Below, in pieces: positions 1 to 7,623 of a stretch of 40,038 bases of DNA (positions within the stretch are counted from its first letter, which is position 1; the number at the start of each line of letters is the position of its first letter). The position numbers and the translations under genes are program-made. Below the pieces are notes generated by a model, which ran no database searches, was not told the origin of the DNA, and saw nothing but the letters and a program-made list of their open reading frames with translations. This DNA is from Paenibacillaceae bacterium. Its GTDB lineage: Bacteria > Bacillota > Clostridia > Lachnospirales > Lachnospiraceae. The stretch is taken from contig SVDS01000030.1 in the NCBI GenBank assembly GCA_015057715.1, positions 1-40,038 on the forward strand, in the 5' to 3' direction.

Positions 1-332
1 GAAGTATGCAGGTCATGACCACATGCATGCATATTTCCATTCAATGATGCAAATGAAATATCCGCTTCTTCTTTTATTGGCAGACCATCCATATCTGCAC
101 GGATAAGAATCACCTTTCCTGGCCGTTGTCCACCAATGGTAACCAATAAGCCTGATTCTCCTACAGGAGTGGGCGTAAGACCGATTGACTCCAACATCTC
201 TTTTACGTAAGCAGCCGTCCTGGGTAAACTCAAATCAAGTTCCGGAATCGCATGAAGATGATGCCTGTACATAACCAACTTTTCCTGCAGCTGATTGGCC
301 ATATTCAAAATGTCTCCGGTTTTTATGATCAC
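1..332 (-). CDS. M20-family amidohydrolase/aminoacylase, N-terminal part (cut by window edge)
   Basis: The first 110 codons of a metal-dependent M20 peptidase/amidohydrolase, the family of hippurate hydrolase and N-acyl-amino-acid deacylases, are visible; the rest lies outside the window. The start is a GTG at 332 with an AGGAGG site at 341-346, eight bases upstream. Family hallmarks seen are an early 'YRHHLHAIPEL' segment, then 'IRADMDGLPI', then 'MHACGHD', which carries metal ligands in this family. It is transcribed from a consensus promoter at 422-450 and lies divergent from the regulator at 564-1877, which probably controls it. The exact substrate (N-acyl amino acid, dipeptide or hippurate-like amide) cannot be told from this fragment. 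Confidence 0.88.
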   Translation of the reverse strand, partial: MIIKTGDILNMANQLQEKLVMYRHHLHAIPELDLSLPRTAAYVKEMLESIGLTPTPVGESGLLVTIGGQRPGKVILIRADMDGLPIKEEADISFASLNGNMHACGHDLHT

Positions 333-400
333 AATTAACACCTCCTATTACTCAAATCGAATTAGCAAACAACAGAATAAAATTGCTGCCTTATATTTTA

Positions 401-480
401 AGACATTTTAAGAACACTTTTATTATACTTATAAGGTCAACCTCTGTCAAGAACATTTTTAGACATTTTAAGAACGCTTT
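401..480. repeat. Pair of 20-bp direct repeats bracketing the amidohydrolase promoter
   Basis: AGACATTTTAAGAAC followed by RCTTT occurs at 401-420 and 461-480, exactly 60 bp apart, differing at one base. A shorter related copy (TCAAGAACATTTTT) lies at 447-460. One copy is just downstream of the -10 box and the other just upstream of the -35 box of the minus-strand promoter. This is the geometry of operators for a regulator binding on one DNA face. Binding by the divergent regulator at 564 is inferred. Confidence 0.6.
422..450 (-). promoter_or_regulatory. Consensus sigma-A promoter for the amidohydrolase
   Basis: On the minus strand, TTGACA (445-450) and TATAAT (422-427) are separated by exactly 17 bp. 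Both hexamers match the consensus perfectly. Transcription would start near 415 and give a leader of about 80 nt before the GTG at 332. Confidence 0.8.
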
Positions 481-498
481 ACCCCAACTCCTTGAAGA

Positions 499-527
499 TT
501 GAAATATCACACTTATTATGATATAAT
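499..527 (+). promoter_or_regulatory. Promoter of the divergent regulator
   Basis: TTGAAA (499-504) and TATAAT (522-527) are spaced 17 bp apart on the plus strand, 37 bases before the ATG of the regulator at 564. The downstream direct repeat ends only 18 bp upstream of the -35, so both promoters could be controlled together. Confidence 0.65.
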
Positions 528-563
528 TCTTTTCATTGAATTTGTTTATGAAAGGAATCTACC

Positions 564-1877
564 ATGAAAATCAAGCTGGGTATAATCACGCCTGAGACCC
601 ATATGGACTATTTTCGCGCCATTGAAGAAGAAATGCGGTCGGTATGTCAGTTTCGGTTTCTTACAATAAGCAACTTCCGGGAAACAAAAGACGTATATTT
701 GAAAAATTTAGGTTTGGTAGATGGGTTTGTTATCAGTGGCAGATTGCTCTACGAATCAATTGATAAGGAATCTTTGGATACCAAAGTTCCCACTCACATT
801 TTGCAGGATAATGAAAACCTTCTTTATAGAGAACTTTTCAGACTACTGGTCACAGAACCTGAGCTTGACATCTCCAGAATCTATGTGGATTATGCATATA
901 TTATTGATTCTTTCAGTGAATTTCAAAAATACCTGACTCATGAGGGGAAGCCTATTGACAGCAACGATTTTTTTGAACGAGTGGATACCATGCTGGAAAA
1001 CCATATAACTTTGTGGGAAGAGAAAAAAACAGACTTGTCCATCACGGCGTTCGGCCACTTTGTTCCAGAACTCAAAAAGCACGGGGTAAGATATATCTTA
1101 ATACGTCCCACTTTGGAAAACGTGAAAGAGACCATAACAGAGATCATCAATGAAATTACCATCCTTAAGCTCAAGAACCAGAGAGCAGTCGTAGCATGCT
1201 TATCGATGGAAACGGTGCAGACGCCAGCAATAGAGCAGCTTCAAGAGCTGAAGGACCTTGTCAGCAAATTTCTGCTCAGCGTGAATCTGGCGGATACCGC
1301 CCAGATTTCAGAAGGCTATGTGAGACTTTACACCACATACGGTAGTTTTATGAAAATCACCTCTGACGCCCATAACTGTACCCTGCTGGAATATCTTGAT
1401 GAGTCTGTAAGCGAAACTGTGAAAATAGGCTGGGGGTCTGGACATGAATATTATCAGGCCAACGAAAACGCCACCAAAGCTTACAGACAGGCGAAAGCCT
1501 TTACGGGCAGCTGCAGCTTTTTTATAAACGAAGATCAGAAGGTGATCGGCCCAATGAAAAGCATGAATGTCATACAGTTCTCCGAACAGGGGGACCCTGA
1601 AATCATTGCGTTGGCTAAAAGTATGGGAATAAATAATATCAATTTACAGAAAATCATATCCTATGCGGAAATCATGAGAACAAACAAATTATCCTCTGAG
1701 GATGTGGCTCAATGCCTGTCCATGACCGTCAGAGGTGCAAATCGTATTCTAAATAAAATTGAAGAAAAAAATTATGTACAAACAGTATTTGAAAAGCGGG
1801 ATAACAGTAAAGGACGACCAAAAAAATACTACGAACTGTTATTTCTTGACAAAGATGGAAACAGATCAGGAGAGTAA
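564..1877 (+). CDS. Transcriptional regulator with C-terminal winged helix
   Basis: A 437-residue protein with an N-terminal alpha/beta region (roughly residues 1-130, opening 'KLGIITPET') reminiscent of sensory domains of PrpR/PucR-type regulators. A middle region (about 200-330) looks like the degenerate GGDEF-like domain of CdaR-type regulators. The C-terminal helix-turn-helix (about 350-430) has 'LSSEDVAQCLSMTVRGANRI' followed by a wing ending 'KGRPKKYYEL'. The start has a GAAAGGA ribosome site. It is divergent from the M20 amidohydrolase and separated from it by repeats that look like its operators, so local control of that gene is likely. The domain names are my reading of the sequence and are tentative; a DNA-binding C-terminus is well supported. 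Confidence 0.65.
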   Translation: MKIKLGIITPETHMDYFRAIEEEMRSVCQFRFLTISNFRETKDVYLKNLGLVDGFVISGRLLYESIDKESLDTKVPTHILQDNENLLYRELFRLLVTEPELDISRIYVDYAYIIDSFSEFQKYLTHEGKPIDSNDFFERVDTMLENHITLWEEKKTDLSITAFGHFVPELKKHGVRYILIRPTLENVKETITEIINEITILKLKNQRAVVACLSMETVQTPAIEQLQELKDLVSKFLLSVNLADTAQISEGYVRLYTTYGSFMKITSDAHNCTLLEYLDESVSETVKIGWGSGHEYYQANENATKAYRQAKAFTGSCSFFINEDQKVIGPMKSMNVIQFSEQGDPEIIALAKSMGINNINLQKIISYAEIMRTNKLSSEDVAQCLSMTVRGANRILNKIEEKNYVQTVFEKRDNSKGRPKKYYELLFLDKDGNRSGE

Positions 1878-1890
1878 CTCCCAGACAGAA

Positions 1891-1935
1891 AGCCACTTTT
1901 TTGCCTTTGAACAAAGGGGAAAAAGTGGCTTTTTA
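1891..1935 (+). terminator. Intrinsic terminator after the regulator
   Basis: AGCCACTTTTTT and its near-perfect complement close a hairpin at 1891-1930, followed by a T-run, 14 bases after the stop codon at 1877. It may also serve the convergent dehydrogenase gene, although the T-run is poorer in that direction. Confidence 0.8.
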
Positions 1936-1958
1936 AGAATTGAGCTGGTTATAGCCAA

Positions 1959-2906
1959 TCAGATTAACTGGTTAAGCCTGCTTTCAGGCTCTTCACCGTT
2001 TTCTACACATCTTATATTTTTCACAAAGAAATCATATCTCTTTTTATGGAGTTTAAGACCGTCAGGCATGCCTGCCGTATGAGGTGTGAGTATCACATTA
2101 CTCAGATTGCGAAGCTCACTGTCAATTGGAAGTGGCTCCGTTTCAAACACATCCAGACATGCACCTGAAATTTCTTTATTTTTTAACGCATCGATTAAGT
2201 CTTCTTCATTTACAATCCGACCACGGGCGGTATTGATAAATAGTGCTGTATTCTTCATTTTCCTGAATACTTCTTTGTCGATCAGCTTTTGGGTTTGCTG
2301 ATTTAGAGCAGAATGTACCGTTACAATATCTGAAGTGCTTATAAGATTATCAAAATCAGTTATCTGAACATTCTCATAAGACTGTACAGCAGTATTTCTT
2401 GTGTAAACCAGCACATTCATATCAAACGCCTTACAAAGCCGGGCTACTTTTTTACCAATAGCGCCAAATCCAATAATTCCAATGGTTTTGCCTTCTAACT
2501 CGCTTCCTGTATACTCCAATTGATTTTGATCTGTCTTATTTTTCATGAAACCGTCAAGAAGCGGTATATTTTTATAGTAAGACAATATGAATGCCATTAC
2601 ATGCTCCGCCACTGCATTGGCATTCACTCCAGCCGCATTGGCCGCCCAGATTCCCAGTTGTGTACAGGCATCGATATCTACGTTATCATATCCCGCACCT
2701 GTTTGTACCAATTTTAATTGTTTCGCTTTTAGAAGTAGATTTCGGTCAATCTTAACATGCTCTGGTATGATTACCTGGCAATCTTCAATATGATGCAGCA
2801 TTTCTTCTCCAGGCGGAACAATTACGATGTCCCATTCTTTTGGAAAACAATTTATAATATTAAATTTTGATGTATCAGTGAAATAGCCGACTATGAGAAT
2901 TTTCAT
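1959..2906 (-). CDS. D-isomer-specific 2-hydroxyacid dehydrogenase (NAD-dependent)
   Basis: A 315-residue oxidoreductase that interconverts a 2-ketoacid and a D-2-hydroxyacid with NAD(H). The Rossmann motif 'GIIGFGAIGKKVA' lies near residue 145. The catalytic triad signatures are present: Arg in 'NTARGRIV', Glu in 'DVFETEPLP' and His in 'TPHTAG'. The start is placed at the ATG at 2906, preceded by AAGGGG, instead of the upstream in-frame ATG at 2942, which has no ribosome site. It has its own promoter at 2980-3008 and appears monocistronic. The substrate is not determined; relatives include phosphoglycerate, glyoxylate/hydroxypyruvate and D-lactate dehydrogenases. Confidence 0.88.
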   Translation of the reverse strand: MKILIVGYFTDTSKFNIINCFPKEWDIVIVPPGEEMLHHIEDCQVIIPEHVKIDRNLLLKAKQLKLVQTGAGYDNVDIDACTQLGIWAANAAGVNANAVAEHVMAFILSYYKNIPLLDGFMKNKTDQNQLEYTGSELEGKTIGIIGFGAIGKKVARLCKAFDMNVLVYTRNTAVQSYENVQITDFDNLISTSDIVTVHSALNQQTQKLIDKEVFRKMKNTALFINTARGRIVNEEDLIDALKNKEISGACLDVFETEPLPIDSELRNLSNVILTPHTAGMPDGLKLHKKRYDFFVKNIRCVENGEEPESRLNQLI

Positions 2907-2979
2907 TTTAAAACCCCTTTCATAATTTTGATATAAAAGCAATCCATTACTAAATTACAATATTTTATTTTCTAAATTT

Positions 2980-3008
2980 AGTATAGTTAGTCCCATTTAT
3001 AGAGTCAA
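2980..3008 (-). promoter_or_regulatory. Promoter of the hydroxyacid dehydrogenase, with inverted repeat in the leader
   Basis: TTGACT (3003-3008) and TATACT (2980-2985) are 17 bp apart on the minus strand. An inverted repeat, ACTAAATT (2949-2956) against AATTTAGT (2975-2982), overlaps the -10 box and the probable transcription start, and could be an operator. Confidence 0.6.
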
Positions 3009-3047
3009 GTTCTATTCTTAATCCTGCCGTTTGATTTTCGCCTTGCT

Positions 3048-3440
3048 CTAACCTAAATATTTTTTCAGAGCATAAACAGCATCATTGCTGATAATATGCT
3101 CCATTTTGCAGGCATCTGCACTTGCTGTCAGTTCATTGACATTACAACATGCAATGAGAAAATTTTTAATTATCTGAAACTTAGTTGTAATAATCTCTCC
3201 CTGTTTACGTCCTTCTTCAGTGAGCTCAATTTCCCCACCTAAAGGTTTGATAACCAGTCCATCATCCTGCAATGCATTTACTGCACAATGGACGCTAGGC
3301 TTGGAAACCCCCAAATATACAGCTATATCAATTGAGCGTACTAATTGAGTTCTTTGAGAAAGCATATAGATAGCCTTTAAATATTCTTCCTTTGATGGAC
3401 TAAGTTTCTTTCTCAATAAATCATTCTTATCCTGTTTCAC
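3048..3440 (-). CDS. DtxR/MntR-family metal-dependent repressor
   Basis: A 130-residue regulator. The N-terminal winged helix starts 'SPSKEEYLKAIYMLSQ', with a recognition segment 'YLGVSKPSVHCAVNALQDDG' and wing 'LTEEGRKQGE'. The C-terminal dimerisation half holds Cys, Glu and His residues in 'CKMEHIIS', the usual metal-ligand position of this family. I place the start at the GTG at 3440, which has a GGAGG site at 3447-3451; the longer frame starting at 3488 begins inside the operator-like palindrome and has no ribosome site. Proteins of this family use Fe(II) or Mn(II) as corepressor. The gene follows a His-rich small gene and a MarR gene with matching upstream palindromes. Confidence 0.8.
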   Translation of the reverse strand: MKQDKNDLLRKKLSPSKEEYLKAIYMLSQRTQLVRSIDIAVYLGVSKPSVHCAVNALQDDGLVIKPLGGEIELTEEGRKQGEIITTKFQIIKNFLIACCNVNELTASADACKMEHIISNDAVYALKKYLG

Positions 3441-3482
3441 AGCTAATCCTCCACCATTAAACTGTAATGCAAAGTGTATAGT

Positions 3483-3499
3483 TACCATACTCTATGGTA
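3483..3499. promoter_or_regulatory. Perfect 7-bp inverted repeat upstream of the DtxR-like gene
   Basis: TACCATA-CTC-TATGGTA is a perfect palindrome between the 78-residue gene and the DtxR-like gene. The same half-site occurs upstream of the two neighbouring genes (3781-3787 and 4288-4300). An operator for either the MarR-like or the DtxR-like protein is inferred. Confidence 0.6.
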
Positions 3500-3502
3500 C
3501 AA

Positions 3503-3739
3503 TTACTTTTTTAACTTTGAACTCTTATTCTTCTCGTTATCCGCCGGTTGATTAATAAGCGAATCAGTTTCTGTAAATACAGAACGGTCATATGGATAAA
3601 TAGGTGCACCCAAGCATTGTGAAAATGAATTAAAAAGTGCTTCAAGTAATTTTTGGTTTACTTTGAGTTTTTGTTGATACTGCTGTTCGCTCACCTCACT
3701 ATGATCATGAGTATGCTGTTTTGTTATTTTCTTTTTCAT
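3503..3739 (-). CDS. Small His-rich protein of unknown function
   Basis: A 78-residue, highly polar protein with an N-terminal 'HTHDHSE' cluster, a central segment that may fold ('LLEALFNSFSQCLGAPIYPYD') and a Lys/Asn-rich tail. It has no signal peptide or membrane segment. The AGGAGG site ahead of the ATG at 3739 is excellent, which argues that it is translated. It lies between a MarR-like and a DtxR/MntR-like regulator, so a metal-related role is possible, but I do not recognise the family. Confidence 0.6.
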   Translation of the reverse strand: MKKKITKQHTHDHSEVSEQQYQQKLKVNQKLLEALFNSFSQCLGAPIYPYDRSVFTETDSLINQPADNEKNKSSKLKK

Positions 3740-3771
3740 GTTAGTTCCTCCTAACCAAAGACTGTAAAAAT

Positions 3772-3790
3772 GCGTATAGATACCATACGC
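3772..3790. promoter_or_regulatory. Operator-like palindrome upstream of the 78-residue gene
   Basis: GCGTAT (3772-3777) and ATACGC (3785-3790) form an inverted repeat that contains the TACCATA half-site (3781-3787) shared with neighbouring genes. It lies between the MarR stop and the small gene, so the small gene may have its own regulated start of transcription. Confidence 0.45.
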
Positions 3791-3803
3791 TTATGCAAAA
3801 TTT

Positions 3804-4277
3804 TTATTTAATTATATTTTCATCAAAACTTTGAATCTTGCTAATTAAGCCTGACAAGAAGTCTGACAAAAATTTTATATCCGATTCTGTAGCATCTTGC
3901 AGTTCATTTTCCACCATGCTGTTTATGATTGCATGATAATACATGTGTTTTTTATGAGCGGTTTCTCCTTTTTCTGTCAGGCTCAGTAAATATCTGGATA
4001 AATTAAGTTCATCCACTTCTTTTTTAACCAGAGCCTTTCTTTCCAGCTTTCTGAGAATTTCGGAAACAGCTCCCTTTGTTACACCCAAAATATCCGCCAG
4101 ACCGCCCACGTGAATGCATGGGTGTTCGGCTATCGCCTTTATTACATGGATTTCAGAGTGGTAAATTGGCACATCCGTTCCGTAATAACGTGTTTTTTTA
4201 TCTAGTTCCATTAATGCAAACGCCAAATCTAAGGATTCATTAGCTATTTCATGTTTGTTGTTTTTAATCTTTTCCAT
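3804..4277 (-). CDS. MarR-family transcriptional regulator
   Basis: A 157-residue regulator with the MarR fold: helix-turn-helix 'HVGGLADILGVTKGAVSEIL' (about residues 56-75), recognition helix 'RKLERKALV' and wing ending 'LLSLTEKGETAHKKH'. Long terminal helices suited to dimerisation complete it. There is no strong ribosome site before the ATG at 4277, and a TATGG-TTG-CCATA palindrome lies 8 bp upstream, consistent with autoregulation. It heads a three-gene cluster with the small His-rich gene and the DtxR-like gene, all with related palindromes. The ligand is unknown. Confidence 0.85.
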   Translation of the reverse strand: MEKIKNNKHEIANESLDLAFALMELDKKTRYYGTDVPIYHSEIHVIKAIAEHPCIHVGGLADILGVTKGAVSEILRKLERKALVKKEVDELNLSRYLLSLTEKGETAHKKHMYYHAIINSMVENELQDATESDIKFLSDFLSGLISKIQSFDENIIK

Positions 4278-4284
4278 ACCAACA

Positions 4285-4303
4285 GTATATGGTTGCCATA
4301 CAC
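4285..4303. promoter_or_regulatory. MarR autoregulatory operator candidate
   Basis: TATGG (4288-4292) and CCATA (4296-4300) flank TTG. Outer bases extend the symmetry to 7 of 8 positions over 4285-4303. It sits immediately upstream of the MarR start codon; a further CCATA overlaps the start codon itself (4274-4278). Confidence 0.5.
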
Positions 4304-4334
4304 TTTTGTCAAGATTTTTTTATGCATAAAGAGA

Positions 4335-4412
4335 AGGGTACATATCTCACGGTATTTCTCATTCTTAAAAAAGAGCAGGGTACATATTTCTATATACCTT
4401 ACTCTTAAAAAA
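4335..4412. repeat. Imperfect 42-bp tandem repeat next to a truncated transporter gene
   Basis: AGGGTACATAT followed by a T/C-rich segment and CTTAAAAAA occurs twice, starting at 4335 and 4377. The repeat lies at the broken end of the formate/nitrite transporter gene and may mark the recombination or deletion that truncated it. Confidence 0.5.
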
Positions 4413-4746
4413 ACAATTTTGTTCTTACCCAACTGACTTTGATTAAACTTACTGTTCTTTCCAGGCAGCCGACTGTAAAAACAAAACAATTTCCAGTAAA
4501 AAGTTCACCTCCAGCAGATGCCAACAGACCAAGGGCCATCCAAAAAGTAAGACCGATTGCTATTTTTCCATAAAATTTCCCTTCTACCTGGGTAATTGAA
4601 GCTACGGAAAAGGATAGGGCAACTCCGATGATAATAAAAAATCCGGACATCATTGCCAATACAATATATTTTGTGAGGTTTCCGCCTATAAAATCGCTTT
4701 TGTTCTTTGCCGACTCCGCAACCTTTTTAATATCATCTGCATACAT
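4405..4746 (-). pseudogene. Formate/nitrite transporter (FNT) family, truncated after the N-terminal third
   Basis: The open frame encodes 113 residues that match the start of FNT-family channels: a cytoplasmic N-terminus, a first membrane helix ('YIVLAMMSGFFIIIGVAL'), a second one around residue 65-85, and the typical 'GGELFTGNCFVFTVG' signature. Normal members have about 250-280 residues and six membrane helices. Here the frame ends after 'VSWVRTKLFF' where the tandem repeat begins, so four helices are missing and the product cannot form a channel. It follows a broken sensor gene in the same direction. Confidence 0.75.
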
Positions 4747-4763
4747 AACTGCACCTGCCTTTA

Positions 4764-5637
4764 TTAAATTTCCTCCATGTTACAGTCAAAAACTTCATCC
4801 AGCCAGTCAAACATGACCTGATTTTTTATATTTCCCCACTCTCTTGTTAACAGATCATCATATAATTTCTTGTCAAACCCAATCGTAATATACCAGTCAT
4901 TAATACCGACAGGTGTACAAATCACATATTTATTATACGTTTGACTTGTAAAGGCAGCTATTTTTTTATTACTATTGATCGCCATCTGCAATTGATCTGT
5001 ATCGGTCTTAACATCCCAATCCTTTAGTAATTGAGTTATTGTTGTTCCCTTAGGTGGTTTTTCTTTCAAGCCTTCTGTGGTTATCACAATGCCATCATCT
5101 ACGCTAAATATAAAATTGGCGTTGTCAAATAATTTATTTTGATGAAAGAGCTTCTTAATGCGGCTAACAGAATAGTACATTAATATGTAATTACTGACAG
5201 TACCCTCCCTGATAACTGGAATAACTAAATGCTTCTGCCTGCATAATCCGTTCTTTTTGAATGTATGCATAATAAGGAGCATTCCCTGCATCTGGATAAA
5301 GCAATTCATCTTTCTCAACATTTACTTTAATACCATTTTGTGTAACTCCTATACCATCCGTATCACAATAAACCACCATATAAGCCTGGGAATTCGCAGC
5401 CAAAGTTCCAATCAAGGGTAATGTGTCTATTGGTTTTTCAATGGGTAGAGCAACTATCATATCACGAAATGCAATTCCCATACGGGTCACATTGTCAAGA
5501 TCCTCATAAATCTGGGAAGAAAACCCTCCTGCTGCTGCGACCTCGTCTTCAACGATAGTAATGGCCGTCTTATTACTGCTAATGCCAAATTTATATAATG
5601 TCACAAGTATTAGTATTAGCAATACGCTTATTGGCAA
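4764..5637 (-). pseudogene. Extracellular Cache-type sensor domain protein, frameshifted and truncated
   Basis: Two overlapping frames read as one ancestral protein: 5637-5191 (membrane helix near its start, then 'EVAAAGGFSSQIYEDLDNVTRMG' in part) and, after a shift near 5205-5220, a frame ending at 4764. The second frame carries the distal Cache half ('FIFSVDDGIVITTEG', 'PVGINDWYITIGF'). Such domains sit outside the cell in histidine kinases, diguanylate cyclases and chemoreceptors; no output domain follows. The only start in frame is a TTG at 5637 with a GGGAGGAG directly abutting it, and a stop lies upstream, so the N-terminus is also damaged. Confidence 0.65.
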
Positions 5638-5780
5638 CTCCTCCCATGATCTGATCTATTTTGACCTCATTAGAACACTTGAATCTATCATATATTTCTA
5701 AACTCAGATTGCACGTTTTACTAAATTCAGTTTACTATATTTCACATAAACCGTCCATAACAAGTACTGGTCTTTCATAT

Positions 5781-5827
5781 AAAAAATGAGCTGGCACTCT
5801 ATGGAATTACGCCTTAGAGTGCCAGCT
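5781..5827 (-). terminator. Strong intrinsic terminator of the AraC-type gene
   Basis: A perfect 13-bp stem (5789-5801 with 5815-5827, core GCTGGCACTCTA) is followed on the minus strand by a U-run (complement of 5781-5786). It lies about 30 bases beyond the stop codon at 5860. Confidence 0.88.
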
Positions 5828-5859
5828 TATTTTCGATTTATATACTCTTATTTTGAGTC

Positions 5860-6735
5860 TTATTTCTGTATAATCGGAATCCATATCTCTGCACTATATC
5901 CTGATTGTAAATCGCCAAAATACATTTCCATATCAAGATCACAATCAGCATGCTCAAAGCTTGCTACCGGGAACCATTCAGAATAGATTCTTCCCCAGAC
6001 TTCATGCAGCTTTTCATCATCTTCTTCACTTTTCCATTCCGTTTGAAATATTGCCCATGTTTGCTTTGGTATGGCCATAGTCTTATATTCAGGTGAAACT
6101 GCCTGATCCTTCTTGATACAGCCAACCATGTAGGACATGTCTCCATTCACATTATGTGCATATGTTACGCCCGCATCAATCGGCTCACCTGTCTTTTTGC
6201 CGGCTGCCTGTATGAGTGCCTGCCCCCGCCCATCCTGTCCACAGGCCATCCAAAACGCAGGGATGTCTTTGTAACATTGACCATTAATAACAGTTGTTTT
6301 CAGCTCAAGTCCAAATACCTCAAATGGTTCTTTCTCTTCAATACGATAATTCATCTCAGATACTCCTTTGATCGATATTGAGAAGGTCATTTTAGGAAAA
6401 GCTTTAAGCGAAACACCTATATCCCGCGCCGATATCGGCATTACACCATGAAGATTTTTAAATGCTCGACTAAATGCTTCTGGCGATTCATATCCGTACT
6501 TTACCGCCACATCGATCACTTTAATATTGCTTGTCTGCAACTCAAAGGCTGCCAAAGTCAGACGTCTTCGTCTGATATACTCGGATAGCGGCACGCCCGT
6601 AATAAATGAAAACATTCTTTGAAAATGATATGTGGAACAACATGCAATCTGCGCCAGTTTCTCGTATGAAATTTCATCCGTGAGATTTAATTCAATATAG
6701 TCTACAGCATTGTTCATTCTGCCAATCCATTCCAT
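5860..6735 (-). CDS. AraC-family regulator with GyrI-like effector-binding domain
   Basis: A 291-residue protein. Residues 1-105 hold the two AraC helix-turn-helix motifs ('ISYEKLAQIACCSTYHFQRM' and 'VIDVAVKYGYESPEAFSRAF', ending in the usual 'FKNLHGVMP'). Residues from about 130 form a GyrI-like/SOUL-type small-molecule binding domain ('MNYRIEEKEPFEVFGLEL' through 'EIWIPIIQK'). The order matches SAF0144/Rob/BmrR-like multidrug-responsive activators. The AGGAGG site ahead of the ATG is strong. Its target is not evident; the adjacent genes are relics. Confidence 0.88.
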   Translation of the reverse strand: MEWIGRMNNAVDYIELNLTDEISYEKLAQIACCSTYHFQRMFSFITGVPLSEYIRRRRLTLAAFELQTSNIKVIDVAVKYGYESPEAFSRAFKNLHGVMPISARDIGVSLKAFPKMTFSISIKGVSEMNYRIEEKEPFEVFGLELKTTVINGQCYKDIPAFWMACGQDGRGQALIQAAGKKTGEPIDAGVTYAHNVNGDMSYMVGCIKKDQAVSPEYKTMAIPKQTWAIFQTEWKSEEDDEKLHEVWGRIYSEWFPVASFEHADCDLDMEMYFGDLQSGYSAEIWIPIIQK

Positions 6736-7144
6736 TAATCTACCTCCTCTCGAGAGTTATATTATCATATCGGACTGTCTGACACCTTGCATTTGATGTA
6801 CAAAAAAATCATGTCGCGCCATGAGGATGCTACTTTATTTAGAAACAACGCATTTTTAACTCTTGTAATCATTGATCTAATATCTTTGACATATATAAGA
6901 CTATTATCATACAATATCTTTATATAATTATCAATAATCTACAGCATTGTTACCTTTATTTGCTCAAACCGAGCTGACTTTTACACGCCTTGAAAAAAGC
7001 TTCAAATTACCATTAAATAATTTACTATTACAATGTAACAAATTGCATCTAAAATGGATATATGTTTTAGAAGGTGATTCTATTGATAAATAAATTATTT
7101 ACTTAAAGAACTATACAAAGTGATATGGCTGGGGAGGTGATTGT
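6736..7144. other. AT-rich intergenic gap
   Basis: About 400 bp between the divergent AraC-type gene and the sigma-factor relic. It is strongly AT-rich with no convincing open frame. It contains a CTCTCGAGAG palindrome at 6747-6756, next to the AraC start, and at its right end a GGGGAGGTGA ribosome site (7131-7140) for the relic. I see no tRNA or clear mobile-element end. Confidence 0.5.
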
Positions 7145-7623
7145 GTGTGGGGAATGGATGGGATTTACAAAGAATACGCAGACTTAATTTATAAACACTT
7201 ATTTTCCTTGTCTTTAAACGCTCAAACAGCGGAGGAATTGACACAAGAGACTTTTTATCGTGCCATGTTATCCATAAATACATATAACGGAAACTGTAAA
7301 ATGTCTACATGGCTCTGCCAGATCGCGAAACATCTATGGTATAAGGAATTGGATAAAAATCGAAGAAAAAAACTGAGTCATTGGATGAAACTCTTCCTGA
7401 TTATTCAAAATCCGTTGAGTCTACTGTGTTAGATAAATAGGATAAAATATCTATATACCGTATGCTTCACAATCTGCCTGAACCTATGAGAGAGGTTATG
7501 TATCTGAGGCTTTGAGGAGAACTTAGTTTCAAAGAAATAGGAGAGCTTTTAAATCGATCAGAGATATGGGCACGGGTAACCTTTTATCGAGGTAAGAAAA
7601 AATTAATGGAGGGATTGGAATGA
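7145..7623 (+). pseudogene. ECF-type RNA polymerase sigma factor, decayed
   Basis: Region 2 is intact in the first frame ('AEELTQETFYRAMLSINTY', 'MSTWLCQIAKHLWYKELDK'), starting at a GTG at 7145. A one-base loss near 7382 shifts the frame. In the corrected frame, an amber codon at 7438-7440 and an opal codon at 7513-7515 interrupt the linker and region 4 ('LPEPMREVMYLRL', 'GELSFKEIGELLN'). The stop TGA at 7621-7623 overlaps the next start as ATGA, the usual sigma/anti-sigma coupling. Three independent lesions make this a non-functional relic. Confidence 0.82.
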
